The notes under the pieces: model-generated | What the model saw: only the letters and a program-made list of their open reading frames with translations | The model's database searches: none | What the model was told of the DNA's origin: nothing | Translations under genes and position numbers: made by a program | NCBI RefSeq assembly: GCF_900185715.1 | Contig: NZ_FYAS01000019.1 | Coordinates: 186,001-250,000, forward strand | Length of the DNA stretch: 64,000 nucleotides | Origin: Allobosea sp. CS1GBMeth4 | GTDB lineage: Bacteria > Pseudomonadota > Alphaproteobacteria > Rhizobiales > Beijerinckiaceae | Direction of reading: 5' to 3' | Shown here: in pieces, positions 17,754 to 27,739 of the stretch | How positions within the stretch are numbered: position 1 is the first letter of the stretch | Layout of the letters: the number at the start of each line of letters is the position of its first letter

Positions 17754-20045
17754 ATGAAAGGCACCTTGTCGACGGATCTCCGTTCGGGCGCGCTCGTCTA
17801 TCACCGTCTTCCCAAGCCCGGTAAGCTCGAGATCCAGGCGACCAAGCCGCTCGGCAACCAGCGCGACCTCGCGCTCGCCTATTCGCCCGGCGTCGCCGCG
17901 GCCTGCGAGGCGATCGTCGAGGACCCCGCCCAGGCCGCCGAGCTGACCTCGCGCCAGAACCTCGTCGCCGTCATCACCAACGGCACGGCCGTGCTCGGGC
18001 TCGGCGATATCGGCCCGCTCGCCTCCAAGCCCGTGATGGAGGGCAAGGCCGTCCTGTTCAAGAAGTTCGCCGGAATCGACTGCTTCGACATCGAGGTCGA
18101 GCAGAAGAACATCGACAAGTTCGTCGACGTGGTCGCGGCCCTCGAGCCGACCTTCGGCGGCATCAACCTGGAGGACATCAAGGGCCCCGAATGCTTCGAG
18201 ATCGAGGAGAAGCTGAAGGCCCGGATGAACATCCCGGTCTTCCATGACGACCAGCACGGCACGGCCATCATCGTCAGCGCCGCCGTGCTGAACGGGCTCG
18301 ACCTCGCGGGCAAGAAGATCGGCCAGGTCAAGATCGTCGTCTCCGGCGCCGGCGCGGCCGCGCTCGCCTGCCTCAACCTCCTGGTCTCGCTCGGCGCGAC
18401 GCGGGAGAACATCTGGGTCACCGATCTCGACGGCGTGGTCTACAAGGGCCGCAACACGCTGATGGACCGCTGGAAGGAGGTCTACGCGCAGGAGACCGAG
18501 GCGCGCACCCTCGCCGACGTCATCCCCGGCGCCGACATCTTCCTCGGCCTCTCGGCCGCCGGCGTGCTGAAGCCCGAGATGGCCAAGGAAATGGCGGCGA
18601 AGCCGCTGATCCTGGCGCTCGCCAACCCCTATCCAGAGATCATGCCGGAGGAGGCGCTGGCCGTCCGCCCGGACGCGATGATCTGCACCGGCCGCTCCGA
18701 TTATCCGAACCAGGTCAACAACGTCCTCTGCTTCCCCTATATCTTCCGGGGCGCGCTCGACGTGCAGGCCACCACGATCAACGAGGCGATGAAGCTCGCC
18801 GCCGTGCGCGCCATCGCCGCGCTCGCCCGCGAGGCGACCTCGGACGTGGCGGCGCGCGCCTATGGCGGCGAGGCCTCGACCTTCGGCGCGACCTCCCTGA
18901 TCCCCAACCCGTTCGACCCGCGCCTGATCCTGCGCATCGCGCCGGCGGTGGCGGAGGCGGCGATGACGACGGGCGTCGCCAAGAAGCCGCTGATCGATCT
19001 CGAAGCCTATCGCGAGGACCTGTCGCGCTTCGTCTTCCGCTCCGGCTTCCTGATGAAGCCGCTCTTCGCCAAGGCCAAGGCCGACCCGAAGCGGGTGATC
19101 TACGCCGAAGGCGAGGACGAGCGCGTGCTGCGCGCCGCCCAGGTCGCGATCGAGGAAGGCATGGCGATCCCGATCCTGATCGGCCGGCCCTCGGTGATCG
19201 AGACGCGCATCAAGCGCTTCGGCCTGTCGATCCGGCCCGGCGTCGATTTCGAGCTGGTCAATCCCGAGGACGACCCGCGCTATCGCGACTACGTCCAGAC
19301 CTATCTCGACATCGCCGGCCGCCGCGGCATCACGCCCGAGGCGGCGCGGGTACTGGTGCGCACCAACAATACGGTGATCGCGGCGCTGGCGGTGATGCGC
19401 GGCGAGGCCGACGCGATGATCACCGGCCTGGAGGGCCGTTTCCTCTCCCGGCTGCGCCATATCCGCGACATCATCGGGCTCGAGCCCGGGGTGTGCGATC
19501 TGGCTGCGATGACGCTGATCATCACCAGCAAGGGCGGCTTCTTCCTGGCAGACACCCATGTGAAATACGACCCCACCGCCGAGGAAGTCGCCGACATGGC
19601 GGTCCTGGCGGCGGGCCATGTCGCGCGCTTCGGCATCGAGCCCAAGATCGCCCTGCTCTCGCATTCGGATTTCGGTGCGGCCGACACGCCGAGCTCGACC
19701 AAGATGCGCAAGGCGGTGAAGCTGATCCAGGAGCGGGCGCCGGAACTGGAATGCGACGGCGAGATGGAGGCCGACACCGCCCTCCTCGCCGCCATCCGCG
19801 AGCGCGTTCTGCCCTCCTCGAAGCTGAAGGGCGTCGCCAACGTCCTGATCTTCCCCAATCTCGACGCCGCCAACATCGCCTATCAGTTCGCCAAGGTACT
19901 GGCGGACGCGCTCCCCGTCGGACCGATCCTGATCGGAGCCGCCAAGCCGGTGCACATCCTCACCGGCTCGGTGACGGCGCGCGGCGTCGTCAACATGACG
20001 GCGGTCGCGGTCGCGGAAGCCCAGGGCCGCTCGGCCGCCGGATGA
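17754..20045 (+). CDS. maeB: NADP-dependent malic enzyme, MaeB (fused phosphotransacetylase-like domain)
   Basis: 763-residue cytoplasmic enzyme that oxidatively decarboxylates malate to pyruvate. The malic enzyme part (about 1-425) has [26 protein letters not shown] and FHDDQHGTA (metal/substrate site), then the Rossmann motif [16 protein letters not shown]. Residues about 430-763 form a phosphate-acetyltransferase-like domain ([35 protein letters not shown]). In the MaeB family this domain is regulatory, responding to acetyl-CoA, and not a transferase. Length is normal for this fusion. It is monocistronic, between two peptide transporter operons. GGGGGAA precedes the ATG. Confidence 0.95.
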   Translation: MKGTLSTDLRSGALVYHRLPKPGKLEIQATKPLGNQRDLALAYSPGVAAACEAIVEDPAQAAELTSRQNLVAVITNGTAVLGLGDIGPLASKPVMEGKAVLFKKFAGIDCFDIEVEQKNIDKFVDVVAALEPTFGGINLEDIKGPECFEIEEKLKARMNIPVFHDDQHGTAIIVSAAVLNGLDLAGKKIGQVKIVVSGAGAAALACLNLLVSLGATRENIWVTDLDGVVYKGRNTLMDRWKEVYAQETEARTLADVIPGADIFLGLSAAGVLKPEMAKEMAAKPLILALANPYPEIMPEEALAVRPDAMICTGRSDYPNQVNNVLCFPYIFRGALDVQATTINEAMKLAAVRAIAALAREATSDVAARAYGGEASTFGATSLIPNPFDPRLILRIAPAVAEAAMTTGVAKKPLIDLEAYREDLSRFVFRSGFLMKPLFAKAKADPKRVIYAEGEDERVLRAAQVAIEEGMAIPILIGRPSVIETRIKRFGLSIRPGVDFELVNPEDDPRYRDYVQTYLDIAGRRGITPEAARVLVRTNNTVIAALAVMRGEADAMITGLEGRFLSRLRHIRDIIGLEPGVCDLAAMTLIITSKGGFFLADTHVKYDPTAEEVADMAVLAAGHVARFGIEPKIALLSHSDFGAADTPSSTKMRKAVKLIQERAPELECDGEMEADTALLAAIRERVLPSSKLKGVANVLIFPNLDAANIAYQFAKVLADALPVGPILIGAAKPVHILTGSVTARGVVNMTAVAVAEAQGRSAAG

Positions 20046-20220
20046 CCTTGCGGGAACGCCTGTCCGGAACCGGTGCTGTGGCGGCTTTCCGAGCGAGGCC
20101 AGCAGCTTAGCGAGAGCGGTTGATACCGGCTTTTCGCTCTTGGCGGGCGCGGCGGGATAGGCTCATACTTCGCTTCGGGACGGGGAAAGGGGCCCGCCCC
20201 GGAACGTTCGGAGAGCGCCC

Positions 20221-21843
20221 ATGCGTGAGATCCACCGCCAATCCGGATTCCGGCGCGCCATTCGGCCGCTCGCCCTGGCGAGCGGCCTTTTTCTTGCGTT
20301 CAGCAGCGCCGCCATGGCCCAGGCCGTATTCCATCGCGGCAATGACGGCGATCCCGAGACGCTCGATTCGCACAAGACCTCCACGGTGAGCGAGGCTCAC
20401 CTGCTGCGCGACCTCTCGGAAGGCCTGGTCATCCACCACATCAATGGCGAGGTCGTCCCCGGCGTCGCGGAAAGCTGGACGGTGGCCGCGGACGGCAAGA
20501 GCTACACCTTCAGGCTGCGTGCCAACGCCAAATGGTCGAACGGCGACCCGGTCACGGCAGGCGACTTCGTCTTCTCGTTCCGGCGCATGGTCGATCCGGA
20601 AACCGGAGCGAAATACGCCAACATCCTCTACCCGATCCGCAATGCCGAGAAGATCAACAAGGCGGCCGAGGGCGCCAGGCCCGAGGACCTCGGCGTCAGG
20701 GCGATCGACGACCGCACGCTCGAGATCGCGCTGGAGCGGCCGACGCCCTATTTCCTCGAACTGCTGACGCACCAGACGGGGCTACCGGTCCATCCGGCCT
20801 CCGTGCAGAAATTCGGCAAGGAGTTCGTGAAGCCGGAGAACTGGGTCTCGAACGGCGCCTATGTCCTCAAGGAATTCGTGCCGAACTCGCATATCCGGCT
20901 GGAGAAGAACCGGGCCTTCCACGACGCCGCGAACGTCAAGATCGACACGGTCCTCTACTATCCCAGTCCCGACCTCGCCGCCGCCGCCCGCCGCTTCATC
21001 GCGGGCGAGCTGCACATGACGACGGACATCCCGGCCGACCAGATCCAGCAACTGCGCGAAAGGCTCGGCAAGGAGCAGGTCAAGGTCGCGCCCTATCTCG
21101 GCACCTATTTCCTGATCGTCAACACCGCGAAGAAGCCCTTCGACGACCTGCGGGTGCGCCGGGCGCTCTCGCTGGTGATCGACCGCGAATTCATCGCCGA
21201 GGAGATCTGGTCCGGCACCATGCTGCCGGCCTATGGCGTGATCCCGCCGAACATCGGCAACTATGGCGAGCGGGCCGAAGCCGATTTCAAGGCCTCCTCC
21301 CCGCTCGACCGCGAGGAGGAGGCGAAGAAGCTGCTCGCCGCCGCCGGATTCGGCCCCGGCATGCCGCTGCGCGTCCAGCTGCGCTACAACACCACCGACA
21401 ACAACAGGCGGACCGCGATCGCCATCGCCGAGCAATGGAAGGCGATCGGCGTCGAGACCAGCTTCATCAACACCGACGGCAAGACGCATTTCGCGCTGCT
21501 GCGCGACGGCGGCGACTTCGACATCGCCCGCTATGGCTGGATCGGCGACTATTCCGATCCGCAGAATTTCCTGTTCCTGTTCCAGAGCGACAATACGGGC
21601 TTCAACTCCGGCAAGTACAACAACCCGAAGTTCGACGCGCTGATGAAGCAGGCGGCCGACGAGATCGACCTTGCCAGGCGCGCCGCGATCCTGCGCGAGG
21701 CGGACGCGATCCTCGCCGCCGAGGTGCCCTGGATCCCGGTGCTGTACTATTCCTCGAAGAATCTGGTCTCGCCGAAGCTTCGCGGCTTCCAGCAGAACCT
21801 GCGCGGCGCGCTGCCGACGCGCTTCATGAGCCTGAGCCCGTGA
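20221..21843 (+). CDS. Oligopeptide ABC transporter substrate-binding protein, OppA-like
   Basis: 540-residue periplasmic binding protein. The signal peptide (about 12-34) ends AAMAQA. FHRGNDGDPETLDSHKTSTVSEAHLL and YTFRLRANAKWSNGDPVTAGDFVFSFRR are characteristic of OppA/MppA proteins, as is WIGDYSDPQNFLFLFQSDN towards the C-terminus. GGAGAG lies 5 nt before the ATG. It binds oligopeptides for the downstream OppB, OppC and double-ATPase subunits. A palindromic repeat separates it from the permease genes. The exact peptide preference cannot be inferred. Confidence 0.92.
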   Translation: MREIHRQSGFRRAIRPLALASGLFLAFSSAAMAQAVFHRGNDGDPETLDSHKTSTVSEAHLLRDLSEGLVIHHINGEVVPGVAESWTVAADGKSYTFRLRANAKWSNGDPVTAGDFVFSFRRMVDPETGAKYANILYPIRNAEKINKAAEGARPEDLGVRAIDDRTLEIALERPTPYFLELLTHQTGLPVHPASVQKFGKEFVKPENWVSNGAYVLKEFVPNSHIRLEKNRAFHDAANVKIDTVLYYPSPDLAAAARRFIAGELHMTTDIPADQIQQLRERLGKEQVKVAPYLGTYFLIVNTAKKPFDDLRVRRALSLVIDREFIAEEIWSGTMLPAYGVIPPNIGNYGERAEADFKASSPLDREEEAKKLLAAAGFGPGMPLRVQLRYNTTDNNRRTAIAIAEQWKAIGVETSFINTDGKTHFALLRDGGDFDIARYGWIGDYSDPQNFLFLFQSDNTGFNSGKYNNPKFDALMKQAADEIDLARRAAILREADAILAAEVPWIPVLYYSSKNLVSPKLRGFQQNLRGALPTRFMSLSP

Positions 21844-21852
21844 CGAGAAGCA

Positions 21853-21942
21853 CGTCATGGCCGGGCTCGACCCGGCCATCTCAGGCCGAAGCGGGCGACC
21901 GCCAGCGATCATGAGATGCTCGGGTCAAGCCCGAGCATGACG
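21853..21942. repeat. Palindromic repeat between OppA-like and OppB-like genes
   Basis: Element with CGTCATGGCCGGGCTCGACC at one end and GGTCAAGCCCGAGCATGACG at the other, each end containing its own small hairpin (GCCGGG-N5-CCCGGC; GCTCGGG-N4-CCCGAGC). Related copies are at 28603, 39623, 41050 and 49221. It lies wholly in the spacer, just before the OppB ribosome site. Confidence 0.75.
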
Positions 21943-21955
21943 TAGGGACCGCCCC

Positions 21956-22876
21956 GTGCTCACCTACATCCTGCGCCGTCTCTCCGCCGCGATCCCGACG
22001 CTGTTCGTGATCGTGACGCTCTCCTTCTTCCTGATGCGCGTCGCGCCTGGCGGGCCGTTCGATCTCGAGCAGCCGCTCGAGGCCAAGGTGATGGAGAACC
22101 TGCGGCGCATCTACAAGCTCGACCAGCCGCTGTTCCAGCAGTACCTGACCTATCTGGCGGCCCTGCTGCGCGGCGATTTCGGTCCTTCCTTCTATTTCCG
22201 CGATTTCTCGATCGCCGAGCTGTTCGCGCAAGGGCTGCCGGTCTCGATGCGGCTCGGCGCCTCGGCACTGCTGCTGGCGCTGGCGATCGGCGGCCCGCTC
22301 GGCATGCTCGCCGCCTTCCGCCAGAACCAGGCGGCCGACCATGCCGTGATCGGCTTCGCCACGGCCGGCATCACCGTACCCAATTTCGTCGTCGCGCCGG
22401 TGCTGCAGATCGTCTTCGGCCTGAGCCTGGCCTGGCTGCCGGTCGGCGGCTGGAACGGCGGGGCCTTCCGCAACACCGTGCTGCCGGTCGCGACGCTCGC
22501 CCTGCCGCAGATCGCCGTGATCGCGCGGATGACGCGCGCGGCGATGATCGAGACGCTGCGCGCCAACCATATCCGGACGTTGCGGGCCCAGGGTCTTTCG
22601 ACCTCGACCATCGCGCTGCATGCAGCGCGGGCGGCGGCGCTGCCGGTCGTCTCGTATCTCGGCCCGGCGGCGGCGAGCCTGCTCACCGGCTCGGTCGTGG
22701 TCGAGACGATCTTCGCCATTCCCGGCATCGGCCGCTATTTCGTCGAAGGTGCGCTCAACCGCGACTACACGCTGGTGATGGGCACGGTCGTCGTGGTCGC
22801 GATCTTCGTGCTGCTGTTCAACCTCGTGGTCGACGTGCTCTACGCGCTGCTCGATCCGCGCGTCAGGCTGGACTGA
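21956..22876 (+). CDS. Oligopeptide ABC transporter permease, OppB type
   Basis: 306-residue permease. The start MLTYILRRLSAAIPTLFVIVTLSFFLMRVAPGGPF is the classic OppB N-terminus. GDFGPSFYFRDFSIAELF, the EAA-like loop MIETLRANHIRTLRAQGLS and VVETIFAIPGIGRYFVEGALNRD follow. A GTG start at 21956 with AGGGA upstream is used. It is separated by 4 bp from the OppC-type permease gene and forms the channel with it. Confidence 0.92.
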   Translation: MLTYILRRLSAAIPTLFVIVTLSFFLMRVAPGGPFDLEQPLEAKVMENLRRIYKLDQPLFQQYLTYLAALLRGDFGPSFYFRDFSIAELFAQGLPVSMRLGASALLLALAIGGPLGMLAAFRQNQAADHAVIGFATAGITVPNFVVAPVLQIVFGLSLAWLPVGGWNGGAFRNTVLPVATLALPQIAVIARMTRAAMIETLRANHIRTLRAQGLSTSTIALHAARAAALPVVSYLGPAAASLLTGSVVVETIFAIPGIGRYFVEGALNRDYTLVMGTVVVVAIFVLLFNLVVDVLYALLDPRVRLD

Positions 22877-22880
22877 GCCG

Positions 22881-24002
22881 ATGAGCGACACCGCCGCCTT
22901 CACCGTCCCGCCCGCCGGCCGCTCGCTCTGGCAGGACGCCCGCATCCGCCTGCTGCGCAACCGCGCCGCCGTGGCGAGCCTGGTGGTGCTGGCGCTGATG
23001 GCGCTCGGCTGCGTCGTCGGCCCGCTCCTGACCGGCCACCCTTACGACCGGGTCTATCAGGACTATGTCCGCGTCCCCGCCAGCCTGTCCTCCTACCCCA
23101 AGGCCGAGGCATTGCCCGGCGCCGTGCAGCGCATCGCCGCTCGGATCCGGGCGACGCCGAGCGAGATCGCGGCGCGGAGCGACCGCGTCCGGCTGGTGCT
23201 GACCGCGCAGCGGCCGATCGACCAGCGCCTGCTCGTCTATTTCGACCGCTCCGACCAGTTCGGCACACCGGTGATCGCCGGAAGCGAGCAGGAGGGGCGG
23301 CGGCTCGTCCTGGAGGTGCCGGTAAAGCGCCGCCATTTCCTGTTCGGCACCGACTCGAACGGCCGCGACCTCCTCACGCGCACGCTGATCGCCGGCCGCG
23401 TCTCGCTCGCCATCGGCCTGCTCGCCACCGGTGTCGCCCTGGTGATCGGCGTCGCCTATGGGGCGACCGCCGGCTATCTCGGCGGGCGCATCGACATGGT
23501 GATGATGCGCATCGTCGATGTGCTCTATTCGCTGCCCTTCATCTTCTTCGTGATCCTGCTGGTCGTCTTCTTCGGCCGGAACTTCGTCCTGATGTTTCTC
23601 GCCGTCGGCGCGATCGAGTGGCTCGACATGGCCCGTATCGTCCGCGGCCAGGCCCTCTCGATCAAACGCCATGACTATGTGCTGGCCGCCGAGGCGCTCG
23701 GCGTCTCGACCGGCGGCATCCTCAGGCGCCATGTCATCCCCAACACGCTCGGGCCCGTGATCGTCTACGTCACGCTGCTGGTCCCGAAGGTGATCCTGCT
23801 CGAGAGCTTCCTCTCCTTCCTGGGCCTCGGCGTACAGGAGCCGATGACGAGCTGGGGCGTGCTGATCTCGGACGGCGCCCGCGCCATCCAGGCGACGCCG
23901 TGGATGCTGATCTTCCCCGCCGCCTTCCTGGTGACGACGCTGTTCTCGCTCAACTTCCTCGGCGACGGCCTGCGCGACGCGCTCGATCCCAGGGATCGCT
24001 GA
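22881..24002 (+). CDS. Oligopeptide ABC transporter permease, OppC type with long periplasmic loop
   Basis: 373-residue permease. After helix 1 (VASLVVLALMALGCVVGPLL, about 33-52) comes an extended periplasmic segment of about 100 residues before the family motif FGTDSNGRDLLTRTL. The EAA loop YVLAAEALGVSTGGILRRHVIPNT and the terminal NFLGDGLRDALDPR are conserved. Extended loops of this kind also occur in YejE-type permeases, and together with the fused ATPase downstream they suggest similarity to Yej-type importers. Confidence 0.9.
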   Translation: MSDTAAFTVPPAGRSLWQDARIRLLRNRAAVASLVVLALMALGCVVGPLLTGHPYDRVYQDYVRVPASLSSYPKAEALPGAVQRIAARIRATPSEIAARSDRVRLVLTAQRPIDQRLLVYFDRSDQFGTPVIAGSEQEGRRLVLEVPVKRRHFLFGTDSNGRDLLTRTLIAGRVSLAIGLLATGVALVIGVAYGATAGYLGGRIDMVMMRIVDVLYSLPFIFFVILLVVFFGRNFVLMFLAVGAIEWLDMARIVRGQALSIKRHDYVLAAEALGVSTGGILRRHVIPNTLGPVIVYVTLLVPKVILLESFLSFLGLGVQEPMTSWGVLISDGARAIQATPWMLIFPAAFLVTTLFSLNFLGDGLRDALDPRDR

Positions 24003-24003
24003 G

Positions 24004-25596
24004 ATGGGCGCCCCCATCCTCGCCATCCGCGACCTCAAGGTCCGCTTCCGCACCAATGACGGGCTGTGCGAGGCTGTGCGCGGCATCGATCTCGATGTCG
24101 GCCCCGGGGAGTTCGTCGCGGTGGTCGGCGAATCCGGCTCCGGCAAGAGCCAGAGCGCGATGGCGGCGATGGGGCTCCTCGCCAGCAATGGCGAGGCGTC
24201 AGGCACCGTCCGCTATCGCGAGGTCGACCTGCTCGCGCTGCCGCCCGCGGCCCTGAACGGCTATCGCGGCCGGAAGCTCGCGATGATCTTCCAGGAGCCG
24301 ATGACCTCGCTCGACCCGCTGTTCCGGATCGGCACGCAGATGGCGGCGCCCCTGCGCCAGCATCGGGGCCTGTCGCGCAAGGCGGCGCGGGCGCGGGCGC
24401 TGGAGCTGCTGAAGCTGGTCCGCATCCCGCATCCGGAGCGCCGGCTCGATTCCTATCCGCACGAGCTCTCCGGCGGCCAGCGCCAGCGCGTGATGATCGC
24501 GATGGCGCTCGCCAACGATCCCGACATCCTGATCGCCGACGAGCCGACGACGGCGCTCGACGTCACCATCGAGGCCGAGATCCTCGCGCTGATCGCCGAG
24601 CTCCGGCAGCGGCTGGGCATGGCCGTGATCCTGATCAGCCACGATCTCGGCCTCGTCCGCAAATATGCCGAGCGCGTCTATGTGATGAAAGCCGGCGAAG
24701 TCGTCGAGAGCGGCCCGGCGCAAGCGATCTTCGAGGCGCCGCAGCACCCCTACACCAGAGCGCTGCTCGCCGCCGAGCCGCAGGGCCGCAAGACCCCGCC
24801 ACCGCCGGACGCGCCCGTTCTGCTCGAAGCCCGCGGCCTGCGCGTCAGCTTCGACCTGTCGCGCGGCTTCCTCAAGCGCGACCGCGTCGTGCTGCACGCC
24901 GTCGACGGCGTGGACCTGACGCTGAGGCGCGGCCAGACCATCGGCATCGTCGGCGAATCCGGTTCGGGAAAGTCGACGCTCGGGCGCGCTTTGCTCAAGC
25001 TGCTGCCCGCGTCCGGCCTCGTGCGCTTCGAGGACCGGGCACTGGGCCCGCTCGACCGTGCCGCGATGCGTCCCCTGCGCCGGAGCCTGCAGGTCGTGTT
25101 CCAGGACCCGTTCGGTTCGCTCTCGCCGCGCCTCACCATCGGCGAGATCGTCACCGAGGGACTGCTGGTGCACGAGCCGGGCCTCTCGCGCGCCGAACGC
25201 GAACGCAAGGCGGCGGCGGCGCTGACGGAGGTCTGCCTCGATCCGGCGCTGCGCAACCGCTATCCGCACGAATTCTCGGGCGGCCAGCGCCAGCGCATCG
25301 CGATCGCCCGCGCCATGATCCTGCATCCGGCGCTGGTCGTGCTCGACGAGCCGACCTCGGCGCTCGACCGCACCATCGAGGCGAGCATCGTCGCGCTGCT
25401 CAAGGATCTCCAGGCGAGGCACGGCCTCTCCTATCTCTTCATCAGCCACGATCTCGCCGTCGTCCGCGCCATGGCCGACGAGATCATGGTGATGAAGGAC
25501 GGCAGGGTCGTCGAACGCGGACCGACCGAGGCGATCTTCGAGACGCCGCGGGAGGACTATACCCAGCGCCTGATCGCCGCGGCGCTGAAGCGCTGA
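24004..25596 (+). CDS. Oligopeptide ABC transporter double ATPase (OppD-OppF fusion, YejF-like)
   Basis: 530-residue protein with two complete ATPase cassettes. The first has Walker [10 protein letters not shown] (42-50), signature [15 protein letters not shown] and Walker [14 protein letters not shown]. The second has Walker [10 protein letters not shown] (317-325), signature [15 protein letters not shown] and Walker [15 protein letters not shown]. Length and order match YejF. It supplies both motor domains for the OppB/OppC pair. The Cys-rich C-terminal extension typical of separate OppD/OppF subunits is absent. A hairpin follows the stop codon after 7 bp. Confidence 0.93.
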   Translation: MGAPILAIRDLKVRFRTNDGLCEAVRGIDLDVGPGEFVAVVGESGSGKSQSAMAAMGLLASNGEASGTVRYREVDLLALPPAALNGYRGRKLAMIFQEPMTSLDPLFRIGTQMAAPLRQHRGLSRKAARARALELLKLVRIPHPERRLDSYPHELSGGQRQRVMIAMALANDPDILIADEPTTALDVTIEAEILALIAELRQRLGMAVILISHDLGLVRKYAERVYVMKAGEVVESGPAQAIFEAPQHPYTRALLAAEPQGRKTPPPPDAPVLLEARGLRVSFDLSRGFLKRDRVVLHAVDGVDLTLRRGQTIGIVGESGSGKSTLGRALLKLLPASGLVRFEDRALGPLDRAAMRPLRRSLQVVFQDPFGSLSPRLTIGEIVTEGLLVHEPGLSRAERERKAAAALTEVCLDPALRNRYPHEFSGGQRQRIAIARAMILHPALVVLDEPTSALDRTIEASIVALLKDLQARHGLSYLFISHDLAVVRAMADEIMVMKDGRVVERGPTEAIFETPREDYTQRLIAAALKR

Positions 25597-25603
25597 AACG
25601 GAA

Positions 25604-25632
25604 AACGCCGCCTCGCGCAGCGAAGCGGCGTT
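25604..25632 (+). terminator. Hairpin after the oligopeptide operon
   Basis: AACGCCGC (25604-25611) pairs with GCGGCGTT (25625-25632), loop 13 nt, 8 bp after the stop codon. It lacks a long T-run (only TT follows the stem), so it may be a weak Rho-independent terminator or an RNA-end protecting hairpin. Confidence 0.5.
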
Positions 25633-25688
25633 CCGCCGGTCTCCGGCCAGGGGAAGCCACCGACACCGGCTAAAGTATTCCTATTATC

Positions 25689-25732
25689 GCATTTTCCTCA
25701 CGCGAACCGGTATCCACGTCGCTCGAAAATGC
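25689..25732. repeat. Palindromic repeat with ACCGGNNTCCAC core
   Basis: GCATTTTC / GAAAATGC arms enclose CGCGAACCGGTATCCACG. The same core arrangement occurs at 63463-63517, so both belong to one repeat family common in Rhizobiales spacers. It lies between the convergent oligopeptide operon and the LivK-type gene. Confidence 0.6.
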
Positions 25733-25740
25733 TCTGACCG

Positions 25741-26856
25741 TCAGTTCTCGACATAGGTGATCTTGCCGTCCGCGCCCTTCTTCCAGGTGTAGACGGTGTA
25801 GTCGAGATTGGTGCGATCGCCCTTCTTGTCGTAGGACATGTCGCCGAGCACGGTCTTGAACGTCATGCCCGAATGCATCGCGGCGGCGATCTTCTTCGGG
25901 TCGAGCGATTTGGCCTGCTCGGCCGCCTGCTTCATGATCTGGACCGCGGCGTAGGAGTAGAGCGTATAGGCCTCGGGATTGATGCCCTTGGCCGCGAAGC
26001 GCTTGACCACCTCGGCCGCCGCGGCGCGCTTGCGCGGATCGGGCGGGAAGGTCATCAGCGTGCCCTCGGTGCCCGGACCGCCGATGACGGCGTATTCGTC
26101 GGAGGTGATGCCGTCCGCGCCCATCGCCACCGTCGTCAGGCCCTGGTCGCGCATCTGGCGCACGATCAGGCCGAGCTCGGTGTGCAGCCCGCCCCAATAG
26201 AGCAGATCGGCCTTGGCGGCCTTGATCTTCGAGACCAGCGCCGAGAAGTCCTTCTCGCCGGTGTTGACGCCTTCATAGAGCACTTCCTTGATGCCCGCCG
26301 CGTGCAGGCCCTTGCGGGTCTCGTCGGCAAGCCCCTGGCCATAGGTCGTCTTGTCGTGGACGACGGCGACGACCTTGCCCTTGAAGGTCTTGGCGATGTG
26401 GCCGGAGGCGACGACGCCCTGCTGGTCGTCGCGTCCACAGGTGCGGAACACGTTCCAGAGACCGCGTTCGGTGATCTTCGGATTGGTCGCCGACGGGCTG
26501 ATCATCAGCATGCCGTTCTCGGCATAGACCTCGGATGCCGGCATGGTGACGCCGGAGTTGAAGTGGCCGACGACGAGCTTGACGCCGTCGCCGACGAACT
26601 TGTTGGCGACCGAGACGCCCTGCTTGGGATCGCCGACATCGTCGCCGCTCGAAAGCACGATCGTCTGGCCGAGGATGCCGCCCGCGGCATTGATGTCGGC
26701 CACCGCCTGCTCGACCCCGTTCTTCAATTGCGCGCCGAAGGCGGCGCTCGCGCCGGTCATCGGGCCAGCGACGCCGAGCTTGATCTGCGCCAGCGCCGCG
26801 CCGTGCGACATCGCGAGCACGCCCGCGGCGAGCGTCGCGACCCAATAGGTTCTCAT
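25741..26856 (-). CDS. Orphan branched-chain amino acid-type binding protein (LivK/LivJ family)
   Basis: 371-residue periplasmic binding protein. The signal peptide (1-23, ending GAALAQ) precedes IKLGVAGPMTGASAAFGAQLKNGVEQAV, the typical Peripla_BP_6 start. SPSATNPKITERG, FRTCGRDDQQG and DKTTYGQGLAD are the family's ligand-site blocks, closely matching leucine/isoleucine/valine-binding proteins. Two GGAG-like sites precede the ATG at 26856. No permease or ATPase genes adjoin it, so it probably delivers ligand to a LivHMGF complex encoded elsewhere. It diverges from a CGNR regulator gene. Confidence 0.92.
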   Translation of the reverse strand: MRTYWVATLAAGVLAMSHGAALAQIKLGVAGPMTGASAAFGAQLKNGVEQAVADINAAGGILGQTIVLSSGDDVGDPKQGVSVANKFVGDGVKLVVGHFNSGVTMPASEVYAENGMLMISPSATNPKITERGLWNVFRTCGRDDQQGVVASGHIAKTFKGKVVAVVHDKTTYGQGLADETRKGLHAAGIKEVLYEGVNTGEKDFSALVSKIKAAKADLLYWGGLHTELGLIVRQMRDQGLTTVAMGADGITSDEYAVIGGPGTEGTLMTFPPDPRKRAAAAEVVKRFAAKGINPEAYTLYSYAAVQIMKQAAEQAKSLDPKKIAAAMHSGMTFKTVLGDMSYDKKGDRTNLDYTVYTWKKGADGKITYVEN

Positions 26857-26902
26857 CTCCGTTCTCCTCCACGGTCCAAGCCGTGGCCGGACGCTACGTC
26901 GC

Positions 26903-26931
26903 TTGCCTTAACCTGTAAATCTGAGATAGCT
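26903..26931 (+). promoter_or_regulatory. Candidate promoter of the CGNR gene, possibly leaderless
   Basis: TTGCCT (26903-26908), 17-bp spacer, ATAGCT (26926-26931). A start site 7 nt after the -10 box would be the A of the ATG at 26938, and no Shine-Dalgarno sequence is visible. A TAACC...GGTTA dyad (26909-26913, 26932-26936) spans the -10 region and could be an operator. Confidence 0.35.
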
Positions 26932-26937
26932 GGTTAC

Positions 26938-27585
26938 ATGACAGTCGATCGCACAGGCGGCCCCAGCCGCGCCGGTTCCTTGCCGCTCGTGGCGAGCGAG
27001 CTCGCCTTCGATTTCACCAACACCACCTCCGATCGCGGCGGTCCCAACCAGCTCGAGCATCTGCGCGAAGGGCGCGACGTGGTGATCTGGGCGCGTCACG
27101 CCAAGGTGATCAGCGACAGCGACCGGGATGCCGCCCTGGCCGCCGTGGCCGCTGACGAGGCGCTGGCGGGGCGCCTGCTCGACGAAGCGCTCGAGCTGCG
27201 CGACACGATCTACCGGATCGGCCTCGCGCTCAGCCGCCGCCAGCCGCCGGCAGAGGACGACCGGACGCGACTCGCTGCGATCCATGCGCATTGCCTGGCC
27301 TGCGCGAAGCTGTCTCCCTTCGGCGACGGCTTCGTCTGGCGCTGGGATTCGCAGCTGACCCTGAGCGAGGCGATCCGCGGGCCGATCGCACTCTCGGCGC
27401 TGACCGTGCTGACCCAGCAGAACCTCGCCCGCATCAAGCAGTGCGAGGGCGACCATTGCGGCTGGCTGTTCTTCGACACGACCAAGAACCGGCTGCGGCG
27501 CTGGTGCGAGATGGCGGTCTGCGGCAACCGCGCCAAGGTCCGCGCGTTCAGGGCCCGGCATTTCGAAGCGAAGACGACCGGCTGA
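26938..27585 (+). CDS. CGNR zinc-finger (ABATE domain) transcriptional regulator
   Basis: 215-residue predicted transcription factor. The N-terminal ABATE-type ligand-sensing domain (LVASELAFDFTNT..., about 15-160) is followed by a C-terminal CGNR zinc finger: CEGDHCGWLFFD, then RRWCEMAVCGNRAKVRAFRAR, with four cysteines able to bind zinc and the eponymous CGNR. It diverges from the orphan LivK-type gene and is the obvious candidate to control it. The ATG at 26938 starts the conserved region with no ribosome site ahead. Confidence 0.85.
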   Translation: MTVDRTGGPSRAGSLPLVASELAFDFTNTTSDRGGPNQLEHLREGRDVVIWARHAKVISDSDRDAALAAVAADEALAGRLLDEALELRDTIYRIGLALSRRQPPAEDDRTRLAAIHAHCLACAKLSPFGDGFVWRWDSQLTLSEAIRGPIALSALTVLTQQNLARIKQCEGDHCGWLFFDTTKNRLRRWCEMAVCGNRAKVRAFRARHFEAKTTG

Positions 27586-27739
27586 AGGCATGTCCGCCGC
27601 GCGAACCGGCATCCGCTTCGCCCGAGCCTGCTCCAGCGCCGCCCTGCATCGGACGCCGGTCGGCACGCCGGCACGCGATCTCGCCTCGCGCCTCAGGCTC
27701 GGCTAGGAAGGTCCGTCCTTCCCGCATGAGACCCTCTCC

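Noticed and set aside
16512..19955. A 1147-codon minus-strand frame opposite maeB and the dipeptide ATPase gene
   Set aside because: It covers two well-identified plus-strand genes and translates to the Arg/Asp/His-rich pattern of an antisense shadow.
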